Assembly: GCA_963748295.1 (NCBI GenBank)
Contig: CAVVIH010000004.1
Location: 434,001-498,000, forward strand
Direction of reading: 5' to 3'
From: CAVVIH01 sp963748295
GTDB taxonomy: Bacteria; Acidobacteriota; Vicinamibacteria; Vicinamibacterales; 2-12-FULL-66-21
Length of the DNA stretch: 64,000 nucleotides
Each line of letters begins with the position of its first letter. Positions within the stretch are counted from its first letter, which is position 1. This document shows positions 52,134-59,970 of this stretch, in pieces. Both the position numbers and the translations under genes were made by a program. The notes under the pieces were generated by a model. It was not told where the DNA came from. It searched no databases and worked only from the letters and a program-made list of their open reading frames with translations.

Positions 52134-53140
52134 TCCTGATCACCTCTCCCGTCTTCGAGGAGCACGTCACGCCGCCTGGGCACCCGGAACGTCCGGAGCG
52201 CGCGCATGTGTTCGATGTCGTCGCCGGCGACTGGACGGCGGCAGGCGGTGGTGTCGTCGCCCCGCGTGCCGCGTCGGTGGACGAGCTGTCGCTGGCGCAC
52301 GATCGCGCCTACGTCGAGCGGATCATCGCGACGAAGGGCCTCGCGGCGATGCTCGATCCGGACACCTTCACGTCGCCCGAGTCGGTCGACGTCGCGCTTC
52401 TCGCCGCCGGCGCGACCGTCCAGGCCGCGGAACATGCGATCGATCGGCGGGAACCGGCGTTCGCGCTCGTTCGGCCTCCTGGGCATCACGCAGAACGGGA
52501 CCGGGCAATGGGGTTCTGTCTCTACAACAACGTTGCGGTAGCCGCCGCGGTCATGCTGCAGCGCGGCCTCTCGCGCATCGCGGTCGTCGACATCGACGTG
52601 CACCATGGCAACGGAACGCAGTGGATTTTCTACGACGACCCGCGAGTGCTGTACATCTCCACGCATCAATACCCGTTCTATCCGGGCACCGGAGCGGCAG
52701 ACGAGGTCGGGACCGGCAACGGGAAGGGATTCACCGTCAACATTCCGCTCGAAGCAGGCTGTACGGACGCTGACTACGTGCTGGCCTATCGCACGATCGT
52801 GGCGCCGGTGCTCCACGAGTACGCGCCTGAGCTGGTGATCGTCTCGGCGGGGTATGACGCGCACGAACGCGATCCGCTCGCCTCGATGCGAATGAGCGCG
52901 GCGGGTTACGGCGCCATCGTCCGTATCGTGCGGGACGCCGCGATCGCGCACGGCCAGCTCGCGCTGGCGACCGAAGGGGGCTACGACCTGCCGGCGATGC
53001 GCGCGAGCCTCGAGGCGTCGTTGAGCGCCATCGACCGTTCGGAATACGCACTGCCGGCGTTCGGCGGCGCGGCGGTGCGCGGGGAGCGCGCGGTGGCGGC
53101 GGTGCGCGCGGCCGTCGAGCCGTTCTGGCGTGCGATATAA
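52130..53140 (+). CDS. histone-deacetylase-family Zn-dependent deacetylase
   Basis: 336 residues of the class II-like bacterial HDAC/AcuC family. HPERPERAHVF at the N-terminus, RPPGHHAERDRAMGFCLYNN (His-His dyad, near residues 121-122), the zinc ligands in VVDIDVHHGNGTQW (Asp and His) and VSAGYDAHERDPL (Asp), and the transition-state Tyr in EGGYDLPAM are present. In bacteria these enzymes deacetylate acetoin-pathway enzymes, polyamines or acetyl-lysines. No partner here identifies the substrate. The start overlaps the acyltransferase stop, and the 3' end abuts leuS. Confidence 0.9.
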   Translation: MILITSPVFEEHVTPPGHPERPERAHVFDVVAGDWTAAGGGVVAPRAASVDELSLAHDRAYVERIIATKGLAAMLDPDTFTSPESVDVALLAAGATVQAAEHAIDRREPAFALVRPPGHHAERDRAMGFCLYNNVAVAAAVMLQRGLSRIAVVDIDVHHGNGTQWIFYDDPRVLYISTHQYPFYPGTGAADEVGTGNGKGFTVNIPLEAGCTDADYVLAYRTIVAPVLHEYAPELVIVSAGYDAHERDPLASMRMSAAGYGAIVRIVRDAAIAHGQLALATEGGYDLPAMRASLEASLSAIDRSEYALPAFGGAAVRGERAVAAVRAAVEPFWRAI

Positions 53141-53150
53141 TTTTCAGATC

Positions 53151-55676
53151 GTGCCCGAGTACAAGCCCCAGACAATCGAGAAGAAGTGGCAGGACCGCTG
53201 GCGGACCTCGCGGGCGTTCGAGGTCTCGGAGGATCCGGCGAAGCCCAAGTTCTACTGCCTGGAGATGTTCGCCTACCCCTCCGGCCACGCGCACGTCGGC
53301 CACGTCCGCAACTACATGATCGGCGACGTCGTCGCGCGCATGAAGCGCATGCGCGGGTTCAACGTGCTGCACCCGTTCGGGTGGGACGCGTTCGGCCTGC
53401 CCGCCGAGAACGCCGCGATCAAGAACCGGACGCACCCCGAGACGTGGACGCTCGAGAACATCGCCCACATGAAAGGACAGCTGCAGCGCCTGGGGATCAG
53501 CTACGCCTGGGAGCGCGAGATCGCCACGTGCCTTCCCGATTACTACAAGTGGAACCAGTGGCTGTTCCTGAAGATGCTCGAGCGCGACCTGGCCTACCGC
53601 CGCCGCTCGAACGTGAACTGGTGTCCGAGCTGCCAGACCGTCCTCGCCAACGAGCAGGTCGTGGACGGCAAGTGCTGGCGCTGCGACACGCCGGTCGTCA
53701 CCCGCGAGCTGGAGCAGTGGTTCTTCAGGATCACGAAGTACGCCGACGAGCTGCTCGAGGCCGCCGATCGGCAGCTGCAGGAATGGCCCGAAAAAGTTCT
53801 GACGATGCAGCGGAACTGGATTGGGAGGTCCGAGGGCGCACGGGTACGGTTTGACTCGATCGAAGTGTTCACCACCCGCATCGACACCATCTACGGCGCG
53901 AACTTCCTGCTGCTCGCGCCTGAACATCCGCTCGTCCAGCAGTGGGCCGGCGCCGATGGCGACAAGTTCGGCGAGCAGCTGAAGCGGTTCCAGGGGCAGG
54001 ATCGAACCGCGCGGATGACCGGCGAGGTGGAGAAGGAAGGGTTCGACACCGGCCGCACGGCGACGAATCCCTTCACTGGCAAGCCCGTGCCGATCTGGGT
54101 TGCGAACTTCGTGCTCGTCGAATACGGGACCGGCGCGGTGATGGGCGTGCCAGGCCACGATCAGCGCGACTTCGAGTTCGCGCGCAAATACGGCCTGCCG
54201 GTGACCATCGTCGTGCAGCCGGAGGGAGAAACGCTGAACTCAGACACGATGACGGCGGGATACGACGGCCCGGGCCGCCTCGTCAACTCCGGCGAGTTCG
54301 ACGGTCTGCCGGCGGACGAAGCGATCGAGCGGATGACGGCGGAAGCCGAGAAGCGCGGCATCGGCCAGCGCACCGTCCAGTACCGCCTCAAGGACTGGGG
54401 GATCTCGCGGCAGCGTTACTGGGGCACGCCGATTCCGGTGATCTATTGCGAGAAGTGCGGGATGGTTCCCGTTCCCGTCGACGATCTGCCGGTGCTGCTG
54501 CCCAAGACCGTGGAGTTCACCGGCAGAGGCGACTCGCCGCTCGCCCAGATCGCCGAGTTCGTGAACACGACGTGCCCGAATTGCGGCGGCCCCGCGCGAC
54601 GGGAGACCGACACGATGGACACGTTCGTCGATTCATCGTGGTACTTCTACCGCTTCTGCGATCCGAAGAACGACGGCGTGCCCTTCGAGCCCGAGATGGT
54701 CGGCTACTGGGGCCCGGTCGACTTCTACAGCGGCGGCATCGAGCACGCGATCCTGCACCTGATCTACTCGCGCTTCTTCGCGCGGGTGTTCCGCGATCTC
54801 GGCATGACGCACATCGACGAGCCGTTCACGCGCCTGCTCACCCAGGGCATGGTGCTCAAGAACGGCCAGGTCATGTCGAAGTCCAAGGGCAACGTCGTCG
54901 ATCCCGACGACATGATCCAGAAGTTCGGCGCCGATGCGCTGCGGCTGTACGTGATGTTCGTCGCCCCTCCCGAAAAGGAGATCGAGTGGACGGACGCCGG
55001 CCTCGAAGGCAGCTTCCGGTTCCTGGCGCGCGTCTGGCGCCTGGTCGATCAGCTCGCCGAGACGGTTGGCGGAAAGGGGATTCCGGGTCCCGGGGAGCTC
55101 GAGCTGAACGACGCCGAGCGGGCGCTGCGCCGCAAGACGCACGAGACGATCCGGCGTGTGACGCTCGACCTCGACCCGCGCGTGCACCTCAACACGGCGG
55201 TCTCCGGGCTGATGGAGCTGGTCAACGAGTTGTATACGTTCTGCGGCAAGTCGGGCTGCCTGCGCGTGGGGCGCGAGGCCGACGACCCGGCTGCGGTCGG
55301 CATAATTGAGCGTGCCGCAACGGTTGCGGTGCTCAAGGAATCGCTCGAGTCGCTCGTGCTCATGCTGTCGCCATTTGCGCCACACATGGCGGAAGAGCTG
55401 TGGGAAGGTCTCGGACACACGGGTGGCGTGGTCGCCGCGGGCTGGCCGCAATACCAGGAATCGGTGGCCAAGGCCGAGGAGATCGTCGTGCCGGTCCAGG
55501 TGAACGGCAAGCTTCGCGGACGTCTGACCGTTCCCGCCGACGCCACGGACGATCAGCTGCGCGAGCTGGCCACCAGCGATCCGCAGGTCATGAAGTATCT
55601 CGAAGGGAAAACGGTGCGCAAGGTTGTCGTCGCCGGCGGCGGGCAGGGCAAGCTGGTCAGCATCGTCGCGAACTGA
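53151..55676 (+). CDS. leuS: leucyl-tRNA synthetase
   Basis: About 841 residues from GTG 53151, where the protein begins VPEYKPQTIEKKWQ as the family does. An earlier GTG at 53130 would overlap the deacetylase gene. The HIGH signature appears as GHAHVGHVRNYMIGDVVARM, the KMSKS loop as VMSKSKGNVVDPDDM. The zinc-like insert has CPSC...CWRC, the editing domain has VFTTRIDTIYGANFLLLAPE and GTGAVMGVPGHDQRDFEFA, and the anticodon domain follows. The C-terminal PVQVNGKLRGRLTVPADATD is typical. lptE and holA follow, the conserved leuS-lptE-holA order. Confidence 0.95.
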   Translation: MPEYKPQTIEKKWQDRWRTSRAFEVSEDPAKPKFYCLEMFAYPSGHAHVGHVRNYMIGDVVARMKRMRGFNVLHPFGWDAFGLPAENAAIKNRTHPETWTLENIAHMKGQLQRLGISYAWEREIATCLPDYYKWNQWLFLKMLERDLAYRRRSNVNWCPSCQTVLANEQVVDGKCWRCDTPVVTRELEQWFFRITKYADELLEAADRQLQEWPEKVLTMQRNWIGRSEGARVRFDSIEVFTTRIDTIYGANFLLLAPEHPLVQQWAGADGDKFGEQLKRFQGQDRTARMTGEVEKEGFDTGRTATNPFTGKPVPIWVANFVLVEYGTGAVMGVPGHDQRDFEFARKYGLPVTIVVQPEGETLNSDTMTAGYDGPGRLVNSGEFDGLPADEAIERMTAEAEKRGIGQRTVQYRLKDWGISRQRYWGTPIPVIYCEKCGMVPVPVDDLPVLLPKTVEFTGRGDSPLAQIAEFVNTTCPNCGGPARRETDTMDTFVDSSWYFYRFCDPKNDGVPFEPEMVGYWGPVDFYSGGIEHAILHLIYSRFFARVFRDLGMTHIDEPFTRLLTQGMVLKNGQVMSKSKGNVVDPDDMIQKFGADALRLYVMFVAPPEKEIEWTDAGLEGSFRFLARVWRLVDQLAETVGGKGIPGPGELELNDAERALRRKTHETIRRVTLDLDPRVHLNTAVSGLMELVNELYTFCGKSGCLRVGREADDPAAVGIIERAATVAVLKESLESLVLMLSPFAPHMAEELWEGLGHTGGVVAAGWPQYQESVAKAEEIVVPVQVNGKLRGRLTVPADATDDQLRELATSDPQVMKYLEGKTVRKVVVAGGGQGKLVSIVAN

Positions 55677-56215
55677 TGCCGCGGGCACTCTGCCGGTTCA
55701 TCGTTCTGGTTCTCGTGTCCCTGACGCTGTCGGGCTGCGGCTACTCGCTTGCCGGCCGGGGATCGTTCCTGCCGGAACACATCACGACGATCGGCGTGCC
55801 GCAGTTCGCGAACCACACGCCGGTGTTCGACATCGAGCAGCGGTTCACCGACAAAGTCCGATCAGAGCTGATCGGCCGCGGCCGCTACAAGGTCGTGCCC
55901 GAGCGCACCGGCGTCGACGCGGTCCTGATCGGCGAGCTGCAGTCGATCACGCTGTCGGTTGCCGCGTTCAACGAGCAGCAGGTGGCCACCAGGTACGCGT
56001 TGACGGTCGTGGTCAAGGTCGAGTTCCGCGATCTCAAGACCGACAAGGTGCTCTGGAGCAATCCGGCGTGGCCGTTCACCGACCAGTTCGACGTCACCAA
56101 CGCCACCAGCGGCACCGACGCGAATGCGTTCCTCGGCAACGACATCAACGCCCAGGAGCGGCTCGCCTCCGAGTTCGCCCGCGCGCTCGTCAGCGCGATT
56201 CTCGAGGCGTTCTGA
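55676..56215 (+). CDS. lptE: LPS-assembly lipoprotein LptE
   Basis: 179 residues. A lipoprotein signal peptide ends in lipobox LSGC (Cys about residue 20) followed by GYSLAGRGSFLPEHITTIGV, the usual LptE start. A mixed alpha/beta domain with FANHTPVFDIEQRFTDKVRS and AVVLIGELQSI-like strands follows. LptE plugs the LptD barrel that inserts lipopolysaccharide into the outer membrane. It shares one base with the leuS stop (TGATG) and with the holA start. Presence of lptE fits the lipid A genes earlier in the window. Confidence 0.9.
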   Translation: MPRALCRFIVLVLVSLTLSGCGYSLAGRGSFLPEHITTIGVPQFANHTPVFDIEQRFTDKVRSELIGRGRYKVVPERTGVDAVLIGELQSITLSVAAFNEQQVATRYALTVVVKVEFRDLKTDKVLWSNPAWPFTDQFDVTNATSGTDANAFLGNDINAQERLASEFARALVSAILEAF

Positions 56216-57267
56216 TGCCGGCCGCGACGCCGTCCACTGTCCGCGCGCAAATCGCCCAGCGGAAGCCCGCACCCGTTTATCTCATCGTCGGAGACGACGA
56301 TGTCGAGACCTCGCGGCTTGCCGCGGAGTTCGCCGCGCTCGTCGAGGAGGATCTTCGCGCGTTCAATGTCGAACGCGTGTACGCCACCGACAAGGGAGTG
56401 ACCGCCGGTTCGATCGCGGACTCCGCCCGCCTCCTCCCGATGATGTCGGACATCCGCGTCGTCGTCGTGCTGCGCGCGGAGAAGCTGCTGAAGCCGAAGC
56501 GCCGTGGAAAGGCGGACGAAGAAGCGGCGGAGGACGACGACGAGGCGCCGACCGAGGTCGACGCGCTGGATGCTTACGTCAAGAGCCCCGAGACGCAGAC
56601 CGTTCTCGTCTTCGTCGCCGCGGATGTCGATCGCAGCCGGAGGCTTTACAAGGCGCTGCAGAAGAACGCGACGATCGTCGAGTGCTGGGGGCTCCTGCCG
56701 GCGAAGGACGCGAAGGTCGATCTGCGTCAGGTCGCACGGCAGGCCGAGGCGCTCGCGAAGAAGGCGGTTGCCGAGGCCGGGCACGAGATCGAGCCGGCGG
56801 CAGCGCGTCTGGTCGCCGAGCGGGCCGGCACGAACATTACGACGCTTCGCGGTGACGTCGAGCGCCTGCTCCTATACGCCGCGGGCCGGCCGAAGATCAC
56901 CATCGCCGATGTGCGGGAAGTCGTCAGCGGGGAAACCTCTCAGGACGTCTGGGCGGTCACCACCGCCATTCAGCGCGGCGATCGCGCCGAGGCGCTGCGG
57001 CAGCTCGCGCTATCGCTCGAGGCGGGCGGGGTGCCTTACCAGATTCTCGGACAGCTCGCCTGGTTCGCCCGCGACAAGCTGCCGTCCATCGACCCGCGGC
57101 GGGTGCCGCTAGCGATCGATGCGCTCTTCCGGACGGATCTCGACCTGAAGAGCTCTGGAGGAGATCCCCGAGTGCTGCTGGAGAGGCTGGTGGTGGAGTT
57201 GTGCGGCAGTCCGCGTCAGGCCGCGGCGGACCGCTTTGCGACGCGTCCCGCGAGCCGCGACTTGTAG
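56215..57267 (+). CDS. holA: DNA polymerase III delta subunit HolA
   Basis: 350 residues. HolA opens the beta clamp during clamp loading. PAPVYLIVGDDDVETSRLAAEF at the N-terminus is the degenerate P-loop region, and FNVERVYATD and DIRVVVVLRAEKLL are typical. An acidic insert (ADEEAAEDDDEAPTEVDALD, residues about 99-118) is unusual. The C-terminal helical collar includes ETSQDVWAVTTAIQRGDRAE and YQILGQLAWFARDKL. The last 17 codons run antisense over the end of rpsT, so the native stop may have been lost and the C-terminus extended. Confidence 0.92.
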   Translation: MPAATPSTVRAQIAQRKPAPVYLIVGDDDVETSRLAAEFAALVEEDLRAFNVERVYATDKGVTAGSIADSARLLPMMSDIRVVVVLRAEKLLKPKRRGKADEEAAEDDDEAPTEVDALDAYVKSPETQTVLVFVAADVDRSRRLYKALQKNATIVECWGLLPAKDAKVDLRQVARQAEALAKKAVAEAGHEIEPAAARLVAERAGTNITTLRGDVERLLLYAAGRPKITIADVREVVSGETSQDVWAVTTAIQRGDRAEALRQLALSLEAGGVPYQILGQLAWFARDKLPSIDPRRVPLAIDALFRTDLDLKSSGGDPRVLLERLVVELCGSPRQAAADRFATRPASRDL

Positions 57268-57488
57268 CGCGCCGCGGTGTTGCGGTGGATCAGGCCCTTG
57301 CCGGCGAGCTTGTCGACGAGCGAGATCGTCTGACGCAGCGCGTCCTTGACCTGAGCCGGATCGTTGGTGTCGATTGCCGCACGGATGTCGCGCAGGGCGC
57401 TCCGGAGCCTGGTGCGCAGCTGCCGGTTGTGCTCGCGGCGCTTGATGTTCTGCCGATGCGCCTTCAGCGCAGACTCATGACTGGCCAC
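57216..57488 (-). CDS. rpsT: 30S ribosomal protein S20
   Basis: 90 residues from GTG (complement of 57486-57488). ASHESALKAHRQNIKRREHN and RTRLRSALRDIRAAIDTND are the basic helices of bS20, and HRNTAARYKSRLAGRVAKR the conserved C-terminal end. An aaagga ribosome site lies at the expected distance upstream. It lies tail-to-tail with holA and the two coding regions overlap by 52 bp. holA-rpsT neighbourhood is widespread, but such an overlap is not usual. Confidence 0.95.
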   Translation of the reverse strand: MASHESALKAHRQNIKRREHNRQLRTRLRSALRDIRAAIDTNDPAQVKDALRQTISLVDKLAGKGLIHRNTAARYKSRLAGRVAKRSAAA

Positions 57489-57502
57489 TTGTATGGTTTC
57501 CT

Positions 57503-57530
57503 TTGAGCTAAGCCGTTACAAACCAATAAT
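57503..57530 (+). promoter_or_regulatory. possible promoter of the S4-domain gene
   Basis: TTGAGC (57503-57508) is followed by 16 bp and AATAAT (57525-57530), placing a start about 13 bp before the ATG. It lies in the 61-bp AT-rich gap shared with the divergent rpsT gene, so a promoter for rpsT must also be packed here. Confidence 0.4.
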
Positions 57531-57549
57531 TCTAGCACACTAATTCCTG

Positions 57550-57927
57550 ATGAGACTCGATGCGTGGCTGGATATCGCGTGCCTGTTCCGGACCCGTTCC
57601 GAGGCCCAGAAAGCCTGCCGGAGCGGGAAAGTGGACGTCAACGGCCAGGCCGCCAAGCCCCACCGCGAGCTGAAGGAAGGGGATGAGATCGTCATCGGCC
57701 GCCCGCTCGGGCGGCAGCAGCGGGTGATCGTCCGCGGCTTCGCCGAGCGGCATATTCCGAAGGCCGAAGCGCGGGAGCTCTACCAGGATCTGACGCCGCC
57801 GCCTTCGCCCGAGGAGATCGAGGCACGCCGGATGGAACGGCTCTCGCGGCCAACCCGCTCACCCTCTGCCGGCACCCCGGACAAGCGGGACAGGCGCGCA
57901 CTGCGGAAAATGAAAGAGCACCGATAG
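57550..57927 (+). CDS. S4-domain RNA-binding protein (Hsp15/YrfH-like)
   Basis: 125 residues. The S4 domain covers residues 1-60 (MRLDAWLDIACLFRTRSEAQ, then SGKVDVNGQAAKPHRELKEG), with the usual alpha-L RNA-binding turn. The tail is Arg/Lys/Pro-rich. Hsp15 rescues stalled 50S subunits carrying nascent chains; other short S4 proteins have unproven roles. The length and the basic tail favour an Hsp15-like protein. It is divergent from rpsT, with no operon partner. Confidence 0.85.
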   Translation: MRLDAWLDIACLFRTRSEAQKACRSGKVDVNGQAAKPHRELKEGDEIVIGRPLGRQQRVIVRGFAERHIPKAEARELYQDLTPPPSPEEIEARRMERLSRPTRSPSAGTPDKRDRRALRKMKEHR

Positions 57928-58003
57928 TTCAGCGCGCGAACCGCTCGCGTGGTGCTCGACGCACGCGCCCAACACCGCCCAGCGTGCGAACGTCTAACGA
58001 GCG

Positions 58004-58885
58004 ATGCTGACTACCCGGCGCCAGATGCTCGCCGCGCTGATCGGCTCAGCGACTGGCTACGGAGTGCGGCTGCACGCACAAACACCGAGTGTCGCGAAGC
58101 CGGAGGGCGCCTACCTGGTCACGAGCGGGGGCGACCGGATCGACGAGCACTTCCGCGGGATGCTCGAACCGCGCTCGCGACGGCTCGTGTTCATACCCAC
58201 TGCCGCATCGTCCCTTCGAAGCAAGTACGGCACGATCTGGAATCCCGACCTCGATGAGAATCGCGACCCGTTCGTCCGCGAGCTGAGGATCCGGTTCAAC
58301 GTTGTCGAGATCGAGATCCTGCACACCCGCTCACGTGAAGTCGCGGACTCCGATGCGTTCGTCCGGCCGCTGCGCAATGCCGACGCGGTATGGTTGTCAG
58401 GTGGAAACGCGGGCCGCCTGGCCGATGCGTACCTCGGAACGCGCGTGGTAGAGGAGCTTCGCGCAGTCGTCGCGAGAGGCGGCATCGTCGCCGGCGAGTC
58501 GGCCGGCGCAATCATTCAGGGCTCGTATGTCGTCCGCGGGAATCCTGACAAGCCTGTACTCATGGTCGATGGGCGCGATCGCGGATTCGGTCTCCTCCCG
58601 AACATAGCAATCAACCCGCACCTGACGTCGGCGCAACGAGAGAATGAACTCGTCTCAGTCGTCGATCGGTATCCGCATCTGCTCGGACTCGGAATCGACG
58701 ACGACGCGGGGCTGGTAGTTCGAGGCGACATCGCCCAAGTCATTGGGTCGGGGCGTGTAGCCGTGTACGACAATCGTCAGCATCCGGCCGCGTGGTACTT
58801 CTGGCTGAAGGCCGGGGACAGGCTCGATCTACGCAGCCGCAAGGTTACGCAATCAGAGATCTGTGTCGTAGCCGCACACGCGTGA
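58004..58885 (+). CDS. exported cyanophycinase-like peptidase (S51 family)
   Basis: 293 residues. The N-terminus TTRRQMLAALIGSATGYGVR looks like a twin-arginine signal, with cleavage near residue 26 (LHA|QT). The class I glutamine amidotransferase-like core has VTSGGDRIDEHF, WLSGGNAG near 130 and the nucleophile Ser in GGIVAGESAGAIIQG (GESAGA, near 166). Cyanophycinase cleaves beta-Asp-Arg dipeptides from cyanophycin; related enzymes act as exported isoaspartyl dipeptidases. No cyanophycin synthetase is in the window, so scavenging of external polymer or dipeptides is more likely. Single gene. Confidence 0.82.
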   Translation: MLTTRRQMLAALIGSATGYGVRLHAQTPSVAKPEGAYLVTSGGDRIDEHFRGMLEPRSRRLVFIPTAASSLRSKYGTIWNPDLDENRDPFVRELRIRFNVVEIEILHTRSREVADSDAFVRPLRNADAVWLSGGNAGRLADAYLGTRVVEELRAVVARGGIVAGESAGAIIQGSYVVRGNPDKPVLMVDGRDRGFGLLPNIAINPHLTSAQRENELVSVVDRYPHLLGLGIDDDAGLVVRGDIAQVIGSGRVAVYDNRQHPAAWYFWLKAGDRLDLRSRKVTQSEICVVAAHA

Positions 58886-58941
58886 TTGATCTGCAGATTA
58901 CCGTTGACCTTGCACATTGCATATAGCTAAGCTCGCGCGCC

Positions 58942-59955
58942 ATGCGTTCTCGCCTCTGTGTGGTCGCCTGCATGGTCGTCGTGTTCGTATGTCTGCAGGC
59001 CTGCGGCGGCGGCAGCGGCAGCAGCAGGCCGCCCACGGCGCCGACCCCTCCCCAGCCTCTCCAGAACCCCGCGTGGACCCTGAGCGGCCAGATCGTCGGC
59101 ACGATTGACCGCCTGCCCGTTACGAACGCGACGATCGAACTCGGGAGCATCATCGCGAGCACGGACGGTCAGGGCCGCTTCACGATGACGGCTCCGACGT
59201 CTCCGCCGCTGCCTCACTCCGTCACCGTGAAGGCAAGTGGCTATCGAACGCGCGAAACGACGCTCGCGTGGCCGCGCACGGGTGAGCCGGTCATCGATCT
59301 GACAGCGCTCGCTGCGCCGTTCAGCGAGGATTACTACAACCAACTCGCACGCGACTCGTACGAGCGCCCCGAGCAGCGGACTCAGCTCTGGCGATGGTCG
59401 GCTGCGCCGAGGATCTTCCTCAAGACCACCGACGAGACCGGACGCGCGGTGCCGCCCGAGGTCATCTCGCACGTCACCACCTCGCTGATCGACGGTGTGC
59501 GCATGTTTTCCGGAGGCACCTTCACGACCACTATCGAACACGGAGTCGATGAACGGCCGCCGCAGGCCGGATGGATTAACGTCGACATTCGGCAGAACCT
59601 CGCCCTCGTGGTGGGTGATGACGTCTGCGGTGTTGCACAGACGGTCGGCGGGAATCCGAACAGGATCGAGCTCCGGCTGGAACGCTGCGGGTGCGGCAGC
59701 ACGAAGGTGCCCGCTGCACTCGTGCTGCACGAGGTCGGGCACGTGCTGGGGTTCTTCCACGTTGCCGACCGCAACGCGGTGATGTATCCGTTCATCACCG
59801 GCGAGTGCCGGCAGCGCTCGATTACGGCGATTGAACAGACGCACGTCAACGTCGCGTACTCGCGGCCCCGCGGGAACATGGATCCCGATCGGGATCCTGC
59901 AGGGTTCCGTCTTTTCACCGCGCCGACGAGCGGAGCGCGCGGGCCGATCCACTGA
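58942..59955 (+). CDS. lipoprotein with carboxypeptidase-like domain and zinc metalloprotease motif
   Basis: 337 residues. A lipoprotein signal peptide (VVACMVVVFVCLQAC, Cys about residue 22) is followed by a Gly/Ser/Pro tether. A carboxypeptidase-regulatory-like beta domain covers about 45-110 (LSGQIVGTIDRLPVTNATIE, DGQGRFTMTA). A C-terminal catalytic domain has the extended metzincin-type motif HEVGHVLGFFH near residues 263-273 and a Met-turn AVMYP shortly after. That predicts a zinc-dependent protease at the cell surface or periplasm. Substrate unknown. A TTGACC -35-like element lies at about 58908, with no good -10. Confidence 0.8.
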   Translation: MRSRLCVVACMVVVFVCLQACGGGSGSSRPPTAPTPPQPLQNPAWTLSGQIVGTIDRLPVTNATIELGSIIASTDGQGRFTMTAPTSPPLPHSVTVKASGYRTRETTLAWPRTGEPVIDLTALAAPFSEDYYNQLARDSYERPEQRTQLWRWSAAPRIFLKTTDETGRAVPPEVISHVTTSLIDGVRMFSGGTFTTTIEHGVDERPPQAGWINVDIRQNLALVVGDDVCGVAQTVGGNPNRIELRLERCGCGSTKVPAALVLHEVGHVLGFFHVADRNAVMYPFITGECRQRSITAIEQTHVNVAYSRPRGNMDPDRDPAGFRLFTAPTSGARGPIH

Positions 59956-59970
59956 GCGCGGCGGCGCGCC

